Positions 11,643-23,683 of a stretch of 50,071 bases of DNA are shown piece after piece. Origin of the DNA: Candidatus Altimarinota bacterium (GTDB lineage Bacteria; Patescibacteriota; Gracilibacteria; BD1-5; UBA6164). The notes below the pieces were generated by a model, which ran no database searches, was not told where the DNA came from, and worked only from the letters and a program-made list of their open reading frames with translations. A program made the position numbers and the translations under genes. Every line of letters begins with the position of its first letter. Within the stretch, counting starts at the first letter, position 1. Location of the stretch: the NCBI GenBank assembly GCA_028692735.1, contig JAQUWS010000004.1:1-50071 (forward strand), given 5' to 3'.

Positions 11643-12501
11643 GTTCTTCAATCTTTTTATATCTAAATTTTCTTCAACAGTTTACACAATAATTAGCATC
11701 AATTACATTTTCTTTATTACAATGATTACAAATTTTTAGTTTTCATTTTTTTAATTTATCTTGAGTATGTGCTACTTCTGTAAAAACTAGTATAGTAATT
11801 GATCATATTATAGCTAATAATGCAGGTCATAATAAAATCACAATTGCTCATATAATTTTTCAGACTGAAGTTATTGGGTACATGTCACCATATCAGACTG
11901 TTGAAGCTGTTACTATTCACCACCATAGTGATTTTCATATAGAAGAAAACTCTGGATTAATTGGACTCTCTACCTCATAAACTAGTGTTGATACCACAAA
12001 TATTATCATAGCAAAAAGCAAAAGAACTGCTTTGTATTCATCTTTATAATTTCTTAATGCTTGTACAAATCAGATTGTTATAGGTATATTTCTAAGTAAT
12101 CTTAAAACTCTAAATACTCTCATTGTTCTAAGAATAACTAAGAATTCAAAGTTAAAGAAAAAAGAAAATATAATTGAAAGAAAAAATGGTAAAAATGATA
12201 ATAAATCTATAAAATTAAGAGCTGAACTCAAGAATTTTTCTTTATTTTTTGCTTTTAAAAAACGGTAAATATAATCAAGTAAAAATAAAGAAGAAATAAT
12301 GAAAGTAGTAAAAAATATTTCTTTTTCATATATTACAAAAGAACTCGTTGATTCAAGTATAATAACAATTACGGATATAATTACTGATATATCTAGTATA
12401 AAATTTCACAATCTTCAAGCTTTGCTATCCTCATCTTCTAAAAAGTTATCATACTTTTCTTTATCAAAAGAGAAAAATCTTTTTAATTTTGTTATAAACA
12501 T
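11626..12501 (-). CDS. Voltage-gated K+ channel with C-terminal zinc ribbon
   Basis: The 291-residue protein has the Kv layout: about six hydrophobic spans, an S4-like helix with Arg every third residue (LRTMRVFRVLRLLR, residues 124-137), and a pore loop ending in the selectivity filter TVGYGD at residues 201-206 (first Gly is TGA). It would conduct K+ across the cytoplasmic membrane. The cytoplasmic tail (residues 258-278) has CNHC and CVNC 14 residues apart, a zinc-ribbon signature not usual in bacterial Kv channels. It is the last gene of the wall operon, 43 bp after the M48 protease, and ends at a terminator inside the convergent gene. Confidence 0.93.
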
Positions 12502-12544
12502 AGAATAAATAGTTAAAATTGTTTTTATTATTTCTTAACTTATT

Positions 12545-13789
12545 CTATCACAGTTTTTTGAATTTTTCCAAAAATTTTAATCTTTTTAATACTGTAGGAT
12601 GTGAATAATAGAAAAATTCATATGCTTTGTGTGGTCTAAGATTTGAAAGATTTTTCTCGGAAAGTTTTTTTAATCAATCTTGTAAGAATTTTGGGTCGTA
12701 ATTAATTCATGCGAATTCATCTGCTTGATACTCATTTTTTCTTGATAGGATATTTCAAAAAAGTCAAAGTATAATAGAAATAGGCGTAAATAAGATACTA
12801 AAAGCTACAAGTCATATATGGAAACTTGGTAAAGTTGTTCATAGAGCATAAGAAATCTCTGGGATTTTCAATGCTAAGGAAAGCATAAATAACATAAATC
12901 ATGTTTCTAAAGTACCAAATACTAACATCTGAATCGTATGTTTTTTCTTATAATGTCATATCTCATGAGCTAAAACTGCTACTAGTTCTTCGTGTGTTAA
13001 GTCTTTTATAAGTGTATCAAAAAGTACAATTCTTTTTTTACTTCAAAATCATGAAAAATAAGCATTTCATTTTGTTGATCTTTTTGAAGCATCCATTTCA
13101 TATATATTGTCTAGTTTAAATCAAACTTTTTGTGCAAAGTCTTCTATTTTCTTTTTTAGTTCTTGATCTTGTAGAGGAATTTGTTTATTAAACAAAGGAA
13201 CTATCAAAGTACTATAAAAGAACATAAAAAATACGGAAAACAATGTCATTATAATCCATGCCATCCACCAAAAATTATCTCATAATTTTTGGTAAACAAA
13301 AACTATGAGTGCAAGTAGAGAAAATCAGATAATAAAGCTTAATAAAAGTGATTTCAGTAAATCAAGGAAAAATATCTTTTTTGTAGATTTATTGAATCAA
13401 AATTTTTCTTCTATAACAAAAGTTGAGTAATACGAAAATGGTAAATTTATAATCGTTTGTAATATAATAACTGTTCCAAAAAAAGACAACGCCAATATAA
13501 TTGGATTTTCAGTGTAAGTTCTTAAAAAACTATCCAAAACTCAAAATAATCAAAAAACTAGAACTAAAAAAGTTACAATAAATGAAAAACTTGATGTAAT
13601 CATAGAAAATTTATGTTTTGTTTTCTCGTATTGTTGAGATTTTTTATACTTTTCTTCATCATAAATTCATTTTAGTTCTTCTGGAAGTTCATCTGACCAG
13701 TTTAGAGTATTTAAGTATGCTAAAATTTTTGTAAGTACAAATTCAAAAGTTACAAATCAAAGGATTATATAGAAAATTGTTGTTGTCAT
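12545..13789 (-). CDS. M48-family (Ste24/CAAX-protease-like) zinc metallopeptidase
   Basis: The protein has 414 residues and several membrane spans. Zinc motif: AHEIGHYKKKH, an HExxH whose Gly is TGA. The N-terminus (residues about 40-70, ELPEELKGIYDEEKYKKS) and the C-terminal end (YYSHPTVLKRLKFLEKFKK) are typical of the Ste24 branch, where the enzyme cuts membrane-associated peptides inside a membrane chamber. The substrate here is unknown; bacterial members are linked to membrane protein quality control. It starts 17 bp after alr and precedes the K+ channel by 43 bp. All codons were checked and no TAA or TAG interrupts the frame. Confidence 0.92.
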
Positions 13790-13806
13790 TTTTTTAAGTT
13801 AAATAT

Positions 13807-14946
13807 TTAAATTATTTCTCTGTGTACACTAGAATTTAATCTTGTTAACACTTCCCGAGTCACTGTTTCAGACTTTTTTGCAAGTTCGTAAAGATTATTT
13901 TTGTCTTTTATATTGTTTGAAATAATCTTTACATTATCTTGTAGTTTTACTTTTTCATCTATATTTATACAAGCAAGATTCATACACATATTTCATACTT
14001 GATTATAATAACAATCATTTATCAAAACTTTCCAATTATTTGATAAGTTTCTTGGAAGTCATTCAAAGTATCAAAAAGGGATCATTCATACTTTTGTATC
14101 TTTTTTGGAAATAAAACTTTTTGTATAACTTACTCATTCTCATGTCTTTACATTTTGAATTGAGACAATTGTACTAAAAAGTTCTAGTGCTGGTTTTAAT
14201 CATAATAATTTTTTATAGTCTTTATCTTTTTTATCAAGTGGATTATATCAGTAAACGATAAGTCATGGTCTGTAAGCCGTAAAAAAATCATCTTGTATTT
14301 TCATAAGTCATGCACTTGCTCAGATATGTTTATACTTAGGTTTAAATCAAGCTTTTTCTATTTTTTTATGCATTTGTTTAAAGTTGTCTATCTGCATCTG
14401 TGAGATACTAAAATCTATTTCATCAGCATTTGAGAAATGTGAACAAACTCACTCTATATTTAATTTTGATTTTTTAATTATCTTAAGTATTTGAGTTAAG
14501 TTTTCTTCTTGTATCCCTTCCCTATTCATTCATGTATTTAAAAATAAATGAATATTGATTTTTTTGTTTAATGATGTTAGATAATTTATTGTATCTTTAT
14601 TATAAACACAAAAAGAAGCTGTTTTAAAATCAAAGTTAATGTAGTTTTCTTTTATTGTTTCTCATAAGATAAGAATTTTTTTATCAGTATATTTGTTTAC
14701 TATTTGGTATTCTGGAAATGAGTCAACTGCAATCATAGAAATATCTGTTTCATCCAAAATTTGAGATATTTCCTTTAATCAATGTCAATATGCATTTGAT
14801 TTTAAAACTGGAAATATTTCTGCACTTGGTTGAATTGATTTTATAAGTTTTATATTTTCAAGTATATTTTCTTTTGAAATTTGAATCTTATTTGTATGAA
14901 CTAATTTTGGTTTTATAAAATTTTTTATTTTGTCTTTTATTTTCAT
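13807..14946 (-). CDS. alr: Alanine racemase
   Basis: The 379-residue PLP enzyme interconverts L- and D-alanine for peptidoglycan. The PLP lysine lies in FPVLKSNAYGHGL (K49), with two of the motif Gly encoded by TGA. The C-terminal beta domain ends near ETVT-x-EVLTRLNSSVHRE. There, x is CGG (13855-13857) at the position of the conserved Tyr in the usual TIPYEVL, which favours Trp over Arg. It lies 10 bp after maf and 17 bp before the M48 gene, inside the wall operon. Confidence 0.93.
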
Positions 14947-14956
14947 ATTTTTATTT

Positions 14957-15547
14957 TTAATATTTTAAAATATTTACTCAAAGTTCTTTAAGTGCTAAGT
15001 AGATTTTATTTACTGGAAAAGCTACAATTGAATAAAAATCTCAATCAACAGATTCTATCAAAACCGCTCATCTATGCATAATTCCAAATGATCAAGCCTT
15101 ATCCATAGGTTCTTGTGTATCTACATAATCAATTATTTCTTCGTCTTTTAGGTTTCTAAATTTTATTTTACATTCTTCATATCAACTTATAGTAACTCAA
15201 GTTTTTGTATCAATGACTGCATATCAAGAAACTGCAATTAATTCTTTTCAAGAATATGATTTTAAAGTATCTATAGCATCTTGCCTGTTTTTTGGTTTTC
15301 ATAGAAATTTTCATTCAAATACAACAATTGTATCTCAAGAAATAACAATTGCTTCATCATTATTTTTTGCTACATCAAGTCATTTATTTAATGCAAGTGT
15401 TTTTACAAGTTCTTTATAATCACAACTTAAGCACATATCTTCTTCATAGTTGCTTTCTATTATCTCAAAATTAGTTAATCAAATTTGTTTTAATAAGTTT
15501 TTTCTTCTTTCTGATTTAGAAGCTAGTATAATTTTTCTTTTTTCCAT
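14957..15547 (-). CDS. maf: Maf-family nucleoside-triphosphate pyrophosphatase
   Basis: The protein has 196 residues, normal for Maf. Motifs seen are the N-terminal ILASKSERRKNLL (family SxRR, nucleotide binding), the catalytic-region ISGDTIVVFEGKFLGKP and DKAGSFGI. Maf proteins hydrolyse dTTP/UTP or modified nucleotides and were first described as septation inhibitors. It lies between the PBP gene (10 bp) and alr (10 bp), as often seen with cell-division genes. Confidence 0.94.
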
Positions 15548-15557
15548 AGTTTTTTAA

Positions 15558-17864
15558 TTATTTTTTATCTGTTTTTGGAATCCCATAATAATCAAGTAAG
15601 TATTTTGAGATTTCTGAGAACATATAAGCCGAACTTTCTCAACCGAAAGCTGTTGTTCTTGGTCTATCCATTTTCATTATGATTACAAATTTAGGATCTT
15701 CTGCAGGTCAATATCAAGCAAAAGATCAAACTGTAGATCATACTCAATCTTCATATCATCATCTAAATGCTATTTGGGCTGTTCAAGTTTTACCTGCCAT
15801 ATTATATCCTTCAACCTTTCAATTACTCGCAAATCAATTATCAACACTATCAACAAGCATAGAAGTAATAATTTTTGCTGTTGATTCTTTTATAACTCTA
15901 TGTGTAATTTCAGGTTTAAAAGAAACTGATTTTCAACTAGGCATTTTTATAGATTTTATGATATTTGGTTTAACATAAACTCATCAATTAGCTAGTACAC
16001 TATATGCAGATGCCATTTGAAGAGGAGTAACACTTATTCAAAGCCCATATGATATTGTATACATTTGAGCTTTTGACCATTTTTCATAGTTTGGTAAAAC
16101 TGAAAAAACTTCTCAATCAAGAGTAATTCATGTTGGTTTTCAAAATCAGAAATTGTCTAAGTAATTATATAACAAGGATTTTCATATTCTCTGCACAATT
16201 CTTATCATTCAAACGTTACAAGAATAAATAAGAGCATTATTAAAAGACTTATATCATTCACATTGTTTTCATACATTTCTGATTGTAAAATTGTCAATTG
16301 TTAATTCCATGTTATCTTGGTACATATCATATCTATTAATCTCTCCAGCATCTAATCAAACAGCTACAGTAATGGCTTTCATAATACTTCATGGCTCATA
16401 TAATCAAGAAATTGTATCATTTTGATAAACTCATGCTCCAAAATCATTTTTGTATTTGTACTTTACTAAAACAGGATCAGCAACTTCTTCCCTTGTTGCA
16501 ATTCTAAGTTTTAATCTTTGTCAATCATAATAAAATTCTTTTCATTCTAAATTATCTTCAACAAGTACAACTTTTCAAAGTAAATCAGTTCATGGATTTG
16601 GATATTTTGCTCAGGTTACTTTTTCTAAGTCATATACATCAGATGGCGAATTTAAGTCATAACCTGGGTAATTTGCCATAGCTAATATATCTCAAGTTTT
16701 TGGATCCATTACAATTATACTTCATTTATTTGCTTTAAATTTTTTTACTCATTCTTCTATTGTATCTTCTACTTTTTTTTGAATATTTCTATCAATAGTC
16801 AAAGTTATATCAACTCAAGCTGTTATTAACTCGTTTTTGTCTAAATTAAGGGAATCTATTGTCCTTCATAATATATCTTTTCTTGCATAGATTTTTCAAT
16901 TATTTCACTTTAATTGTTCATTGAAATATCATTCAACTCAATAATGTCAGATTCAGTCTTGATCTAGAAATCATACAACTGATCAAGCTAGTGTTTTTTC
17001 AGGATAATATCTACTTGGAGTTCAACTTAATATTATAAATCCTTCTATCGAATCTTTTGTATCTAGTATTCATTTTTTTATAGCATCAAGTTCATCTAAA
17101 ATATATTGTTTTATCTCATCTGATAATAATATATTTAACTTGTTAATTATTGAAATATATCTTATATTTCTCTTTTTTAAAAGGTTTGTTAATTCTTGTT
17201 TATCATATGTTAAATATGGTTTTAATTGTAAGACTGTTGTATCTAAATCTGATATTTCTTCTGGATTTGCATATACATTTAGTCAATTAACATAAACTCA
17301 TCTTAATCTAAGGTTTGTGATTTTATTGATTTTTTCTTGTTCTAAAGCTTCTCACAAAACTACATTTGTTACTTTTGTTTTACTTAATTTTTTTTGGATT
17401 TCTTGAAGTATAAGGTTTTTTATATATGTTTCTTCTAGTTTAAAATCAGGAATTTCCAAAACATGTAAAAATTTCAACATATTGTTATAACAATCTGTAC
17501 TTTTTTTTCACTGACAAATTTGTTTATATACAATATCTTTTAAGAATATTGATAATCTAGTTTTATCTCACTTTACTTCTGGATCTATTGCTAAGTCATT
17601 TAAACTCAAAGATGTAGCTAATGTTGTCTGTGATGAGTTCGTTGAAGCATATATGGTTCACCTATTTACTGGAAGAATTATTTTTCAAAGCTGTTGTTTA
17701 TCTGCAAGTTTTTGATAAAAGTCATAGTTAATAACTGTGTATGAAAAAACAGAATAGATTATTATTAATGCCCCAAAAATAAACAGAGATACTAAGTAAT
17801 ATTCTCTTGGGTATTTATCAAAGAATTTTATTATTATTGCAAAATAATCTTTATTTTTTCTCAT
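15558..17864 (-). CDS. Class B penicillin-binding protein (PBP2/FtsI-type transpeptidase)
   Basis: The protein has 768 residues. A short cytoplasmic start and one membrane span (residues about 24-44) lead to an outside dimerisation region and then the transpeptidase domain. All three active-site motifs are present: SIMK with the nucleophile Ser493 (in YEPGSIMKAITVAV), SCN at 548-550 and KTGTAQ at 692-697 (Gly encoded by TGA). It cross-links peptidoglycan during septation or elongation. The residue spacing fits class B. It is slightly longer than most FtsI. It starts 7 bp after murL, so it is tightly co-transcribed. Confidence 0.95.
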
Positions 17865-17871
17865 ACTAGTT

Positions 17872-19452
17872 TTATCAAATTAAAATTTTTGTTTTAATTT
17901 CTTCAGGAATTAAAGTTTCTTGATTATATACTGTGAATAATTTGTTTTTTAAATTTAAAAAGAAGACTTCATCATAATTTTTTTTCACTTCTTTCTCAAA
18001 AATTTCTAATATGTATGGAATATCTTTTTTTTCTTTTTTAAATTTTGCTAAAGCTTCATTCATAGCATAAACTACTTCATCTTCTTCTCAAACACATTCA
18101 AAAGGTTTTATTCATTTTACTCATAAAAGTTCTTTAAACAAGTTTTCTAAGTCTTTATTTTCATATAATTCTTTTCAAAAAATTTGCATAGTCTCAATAT
18201 CTGTTAAATATGGTCTTAAAACAGCATATACGAAAGCACATTTGGGACAAGAATTACACCAATATTTAGTTGGTAGAACATGGTCTTTGTTTATTTTAAA
18301 ATTTTTATTACAACTGCTGAATACTCCAAAATAATCTTTTCATATCTTAGAAAAAATTTCAGCTATTTTTATTTCATACATTCATCTAAGTAGTGAAAAA
18401 TATTTAATTTCATTTGATAAATTTCTTTTAATGAAAGTGTCTAAATCTTGTTCAAATTCTAGGGATTTTGAGTATTGGTGATTAACTTCTAAAAATTTAT
18501 TTTGTCATTCCTTGCTTGACAATGAATCTATAAATGGATTTTTACATTTTCATGATTCTGAAACAAGTTCAGAATGACAATGAGAAAATTTACTTTTAAA
18601 ATTCTTTGAGTCTTTAGTGTTTTCTAGTAGATTTTCCTTGCTATAGATTCCTGTTTTCACAGGAATGACAGAATTTGTTGTTAAGGATATGCTTTCATAA
18701 TTCCCACATTTTCACATCTTTACATTTCATATGTTTGCTGATTTTTCGTTACTTAGGATTAGGTATCTGTAATCACAAAGATATGCAGAACAAAGTAGCA
18801 CAAATGAAATAATTCAAGTTATTGGAACATGTCAGTTATAGTATCATAATTCATTTAATCTAAAAATGTTTTCATCTAGTTTTCTTTTTACTAAAAAAGC
18901 TTCTTGTGATGTCACTTTTAAGCAGTTTAGTTTTATCGTATCTATTTTACCAAAAACAAAAGGAGTGTATGTATATGAATTTCTTTTTAATAATTCAGCA
19001 CTTACTATACTATCTTTTCATCCTCAAATAGGTAAAAATATCTTATCACTTGTTTTAAATTCTATTTTTTCATACTTTTTATCACTTTCATTTACAAAAT
19101 TAAAAAGTCAGTTTGGATTAATCTTGTTTTTATAAAGAAATTCTCATAGTCAGTTTAAGTAAAATTTATGCCAAAATTGTTTATCTTCTTCTGTTAAAAA
19201 TCATGATTTTACTACTAATTCTCTTGTTGGGTAAAGTTTATAATAACTGATTCAAAGAGCAATAGATAAAGAAAAAAGAAAATTATCAAAAATCTCTTGT
19301 TGAAAATCATCTCTTATATGCAAAAAATCTGAAGAAAAATCAATTTCTTCAGTGAAATTTTCTTTATCATCAAATCTATAAAAAAACTTTGCTAGCAAAG
19401 TTTTTTTATCAAATTCAAAAGAGTTAAAATAAAATTTCTCAAATTTTTGCAT
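17872..19452 (-). CDS. murL: MurL-type UDP-MurNAc-L-Ala-L-Glu epimerase
   Basis: The protein has 526 residues. It matches the MurL family, which inverts L-Glu to D-Glu on the UDP-MurNAc dipeptide and replaces the MurI route. Key motifs are PIGGGKDSIV (residues 141-150, adenylation-type P-loop with three UGA or GGA Gly), YNGHVPITGIISFVLL, LILSNEKSANIGN and CNSCPKCAFVYAVLRPYL. It starts the wall operon. Between LSNEKSANIGN and NHQYSKSLEFE there is a region of roughly 60 extra residues made mostly of translated palindromic repeats, detailed below. The last TGA before TAA is read as a final Gly. Confidence 0.88.
18554..18579. repeat. Palindromic repeat inserted in frame in murL (1)
   Basis: GATTCTGAAC-type arms flank a central CAAG; the ends match the repeats near dnaK. 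On the minus strand it is translated as CHSELVSES, a peptide typical of such in-gene palindromic elements. Confidence 0.8.
18646..18670. repeat. Palindromic repeat inserted in frame in murL (2)
   Basis: GATTCCTGT and ACAGGAATGACA are inverted arms around TTTTC. On the minus strand it is translated as SVIPVKTGIY. It lies 67 bp from the first copy, within the same extra segment of murL. Confidence 0.8.
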
Positions 19453-19553
19453 AGTTTAAATTTTTTATTATTTTTCTTTTATGATTTTATGGAAAAGTTT
19501 GAGTTTTGCAAGTTGAGTCTAAAATATTATTAGTTAAATCAATGAAAGATAAT

Positions 19554-21176
19554 TTAGTTTTTTATACATCTAACACTATATCAATTAGAACGATAAAAAT
19601 AGTTATCTGGAGTAATTCACGTAGAATCAAATGACATATGAAATCATTCACTACCATTTGGTGATGATGTTCTATAATAACCATAAGTACCTAAATTTGT
19701 ATAAGCACTTGTATTCCGATTACGGTAACCAGCTCTAGGTAACTTAAGTTCTTCAACCATAGCAACAGCTCATCCATATAACCATTGTCATGCTGTATGT
19801 ATTGCTAACAATTCTGAATTTGTTGGGATATGGTATCAATCTTCACAAGGTCATTGCATTTTTAATCTATCGGATTCACTTGAATTTCACCAAGTTGCAG
19901 TTGTTTTTACAGATTCTAGTACTCACCAATCATTTGCACTTCAAGCATTAGTTCATCCAGGAGATTTCCAATCATAACTATATGCTGATTGTCAAACATT
20001 CCAAGATTCATCATTTCTACCAAATTGAAAATATTTACCATATGATGATGCTCAAGTTCAAGCAATAGTTGATCATACATTACATGCTGATAAAGTATAT
20101 CAAGTTCCAGCTCATGAACATAGTACAATATCAGGAGTATCACATCATGGATATGTTGAAGTCGCAGAAAAAGGTGCTGGTATTTTTTGTCAAGTACAAC
20201 TATCATAATCACTTGCACTAACTGGATCTTCTCATCATGATTCTCATCATGAAGAAGTTATATTATTTATAGGATCTACATATTTTAATCTTATTCAACC
20301 TTTATTTGTATTTATATAATCAATTATTACATTTATTGCTGATCATGTATTATTAATTGGATTTACACTCATTATTTCTTCATATATAGGATTTTGAGCT
20401 AAAATAGTTCATGTATATGCATTTTGTAAATTTGTAAAAAACTCTATTTTAGTGGTATTTTCATCATGCAATCAAAGTAAATCTCAACTATATATTAATT
20501 GTGTTGGTTTATTATAATCAAATCATCCTGTACTATTTTGATTGTATGAATGAGGATAATTTCAATAGTTATTAAAAACAACTTTCTTGTTTGATAATAT
20601 ATTTCATAAATCAGTATTTCATATATCTGATACAATTATACTTGGTTGTGCTAATATCCAGCTTGTGGTTCAAGTATTTACTTTTGTAAATTTTTCGTTG
20701 TAGTTTCAGCTTATATATGCTACCGCATTTATCTTACTTAAATCTGTTGCATATGTATTGTTTATTATTGTATTATTTGTCAATCATCATCATTCACTTA
20801 TCGCTCATATTTGATATTCTGTTTTACTACTTGTTATACTATATGTGTACTCGTTTACAGTCAGTGGATCTGTTATAACTTTACTTACACTTTGTATGTT
20901 TTTTATTACATTTTCTCATAGTGTACCTTCTATCCATACTGTTGCTCAGCTATATGTTATATTTGTAGCTCAGTCTGGGATTGGGTAAAATCATGCTTTT
21001 GTTATAAATATCTCTAAACTTTTTTTTGCACTATTTATATCTGCTATCCTTACTCAATCTCTTGAGTTTCTAGAATATCCTTGAAAGCTTATAAAAGCTA
21101 TTGTTCATAATATTGCAAGGATTACTATTACTACTATTAGTTCTACTAACGTGAAAGCTTGTTTTTGTATTTTCAT
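19554..21176 (-). CDS. Type IV pilin-like (pseudopilin) protein with FISUMP C-terminal domain
   Basis: The protein has 540 residues. The start MKIQKQAFTLVELIVVIVIL is a class III signal peptide, cut by prepilin peptidase before Phe (Ala at -1, Glu at +5), with the conserved long helix and a pseudopilin-type SRDGVRIADI. The middle carries YPIPDG and WIEGTLGENV blocks. The last about 200 residues are a Fib_succ_major (FISUMP) module ending GYSVRCIKN. FISUMP domains are found in secreted adhesin-like proteins of unknown ligand. The design suggests a pilus-tip or surface-presented binding module. A hairpin ending the upstream SLT gene lies just before its ATG. Confidence 0.88.
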
Positions 21177-21200
21177 AGTTATGAGTTAGAAAGTAATATA

Positions 21201-21245
21201 AAAAAAATAAAAGATAATCTATATAGATTATCTTTTATTTTTTTT
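21201..21245 (-). terminator. Palindromic hairpin between the SLT gene and the FISUMP pseudopilin
   Basis: AAAAGATAATCTATA is followed by its perfect complement, flanked by A7 and T8. It terminates the SLT gene (stop at 21308) and lies 25 bp before the next start. A similar AAAAGATAAT-arm hairpin precedes the 47325 pseudopilin. Confidence 0.8.
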
Positions 21246-21307
21246 ATATTTCAAGTTTGATATTTATTTTAGATTGACTTTTTTTATATATAACTAATAA
21301 TTTTTTT

Positions 21308-23572
21308 TTACTTTACTTCTTTGTATGCTTTTTTTGCTGCATTAAATTGCTCTGGATAAAGATATTGTTGAGTCAAGACGCTTGATGTATAATCATCAAT
21401 CCAGTTTATTATTTCATTTTTTGACAATTTTTTATTATGTTTATATTTATCTAAAATTCAAAGATGATATGTTCATTTTGATACATCTTCATTAAAATAT
21501 TTGTCACTTACATTGGATTTAATTAATTCTATTGCTTTAGAAACTGAAATTTTTCATTTTTTTAACATTATTTTACAATAATTTAATTCTTTTGATATTT
21601 CTATAATTGTCTTTTTTATATCTTCTCTATGATACTCTTTTAATCTATTTGACCAATTTCAATTATATTGAAACAATGCATTTGAAATCATCATATCTAC
21701 ACTAATACCTCATTTTTGAGCTTCGATTTTTATTTTTTCATTATCATCATCTTTAGTCTGTGTACCTATATTTGTTTTTTCGCTTTGTTCAAGGTCTTTA
21801 GCTTGATTTATTAATAACAAATCTTTTACATAATTTGCAGATATTTCTGCTGATTTTCACGGTTTATTTAGGTCAGACTCAGATCTCATTCAGTATTTTT
21901 TAGCTGTATCAGGCAACATTTGAAAATATCCTATAGCTCAAGCTTCACTACTTTTACTTGGTTTAGCATTTGATTCAATGAAACTAAGTAAAAACATATC
22001 TTCAGCCTTTTTTCATCAGATTATATCTCATAATTTCTCTTTAAATTTTTCTTTCCATACTCTTTCATATTTTCTTAAATTATTTAATGATTCTTTTCAT
22101 TCCTTTGTTTGTAACTCTTTTACAAATGCTTGATAATATCATTCTGTAATTATTTCACTGATATTTGCTTTACTTATTTCTTTTCTTGAGTTAGCCTCTG
22201 TTAGTGCAATAAAAAAATCTGAATTGCTAATATCTCACCTGCTATTTATTTCTTTAATTCACAAACTTTCAAGATAATATTGTAAAAGTTTTTTTATAAA
22301 TTTATCTCTTAAATCTTTAATTATTTCATTACTTTCATTATCTGGAAATAATGTTGAAGATTTTAATATATTTTCTAAATCTTCTATTTTGTTATTAACT
22401 AACGAATTTATAGTTTTAAAATCTCATTTATTAATTTTTGAAATCAGTAGTTCTATTTCTAGTATTTTTGATAATATTTTCTTTTTTTCAAATAACTTAC
22501 TTAGAATTACATCTGAACTTTCATAGAATAATTCATTTCATTCTTTTAAATCTATTCAAAATTTTTGAGTTAAGTTTTTTATTTTATCAATTTTAAGTTT
22601 AATTAATTTCTGTTTTACATCATTGTCGTTATATACTTCTATTTGATTAATTATTTCTTTTATTTTATCTATCTCAGTTCTTAAAGAAACTTTAATTTGA
22701 ATTATTAAATTTTTATTTATTTGAAAAATACTTGTATCTATATCTTCTTCTAGATTAATTCAATATATAGACTTTATTTTGTCTCTATAATTTTGTAAAT
22801 CTAATATATCACCTTTGATTTCTTCAATATTTTTACTGACTAAAACTCTATTTAAATCATGAGTTTTAGCTGTTATATTAAAAACTTTTTCTCTGTTTTT
22901 ATCATCTATCTCTTGTCTTTTAAGACTATCTAAATCAATTATAATTCTTTCGTTTGTTGATAATGTTATTTCTAGTATTTCATTATCTATTTGTTCTCAT
23001 CTATCTATATATTGTTTAATTATATCTTTTATCAATTTAATTACTGACTCTTTATCAATATCAAAAACTTTTATATCTTTATTTTTTGTATAGTTAAGGT
23101 AACTGAAAGTTAAACTGTTATAAAAATTAGTCATAAATTCAGTTTCTATAAATCTGTTTTTAAATCATCTAAACTTCATATTTCTTTCTATTAAATCTCT
23201 TGTTGTTGTTCATCAAAATAAGGTATCTTTTTTTTCTATTTCTTCATTATCTAATGTATCTTGAATTTCTCTACTTAATTTTCAAATTGCTTTACTTTCA
23301 GTTATATTTGTTTTTAAATCTGAAAGTAAGTAATTTAATTTTTGTTTTGTATTATCTGTTATTCAGTTTTGTTCTAACTTATCGTATTTGTTTTTTATCT
23401 TTTTTAGGCTATTTATTTGATTTTCTAATAATTGTTTTTTAAAATAATCACTATCTTGTGTGTTTTTTAATTTTTCTTCAAGCACAACAATTAACTCCTC
23501 TACTTTTTTAGAAGGAGAAATTTTATTATTGTTTTGTTCTAAATTGTCTTTTTTTTCTTTAATTTCAGTCAT
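21308..23572 (-). CDS. Large coiled-coil protein with SLT lytic transglycosylase domain
   Basis: The protein has 754 residues. The first 450 are highly charged and helical (KKVEELIVVLEEKLK and similar), apparently cytosolic-like with no signal peptide. Residues about 520-630 form a Slt domain: LLSFIESNAKPSKSSEAGAI, then GYFQMLPDTAKKYG, with the catalytic Glu near residue 532. Lytic transglycosylases cleave glycan strands of peptidoglycan. Its place between pilin genes suggests local wall opening for a secretion or pilus machine, as with dedicated transglycosylases of such systems. The export route is unclear because no signal peptide is seen. Confidence 0.85.
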
Positions 23573-23647
23573 TTTTTGTTTTATAATTATCCATTATTAT
23601 TTTACCATAATTTTTAATTAAAAACAAATAAATTAATGAATTTAAAC

Positions 23648-23677
23648 AAAAAAACTAACTTATAAGTTAGTTTTTTT
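23648..23677. terminator. Bidirectional hairpin upstream of the SLT gene
   Basis: AAAAAAACTAACTTA and its inverted copy form a perfect palindrome with A/T tails. It ends the downstream-lying LamG pseudopilin gene (stop 23684) on the minus strand. Confidence 0.75.
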
Positions 23678-23683
23678 GTAAAT

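Noticed and set aside
19916-20218. A 100-codon minus-strand ORF rich in Leu, His and Met
   Set aside because: It is an out-of-frame shadow of the FISUMP pseudopilin, which reads through TGA over the same bases with conserved motifs.
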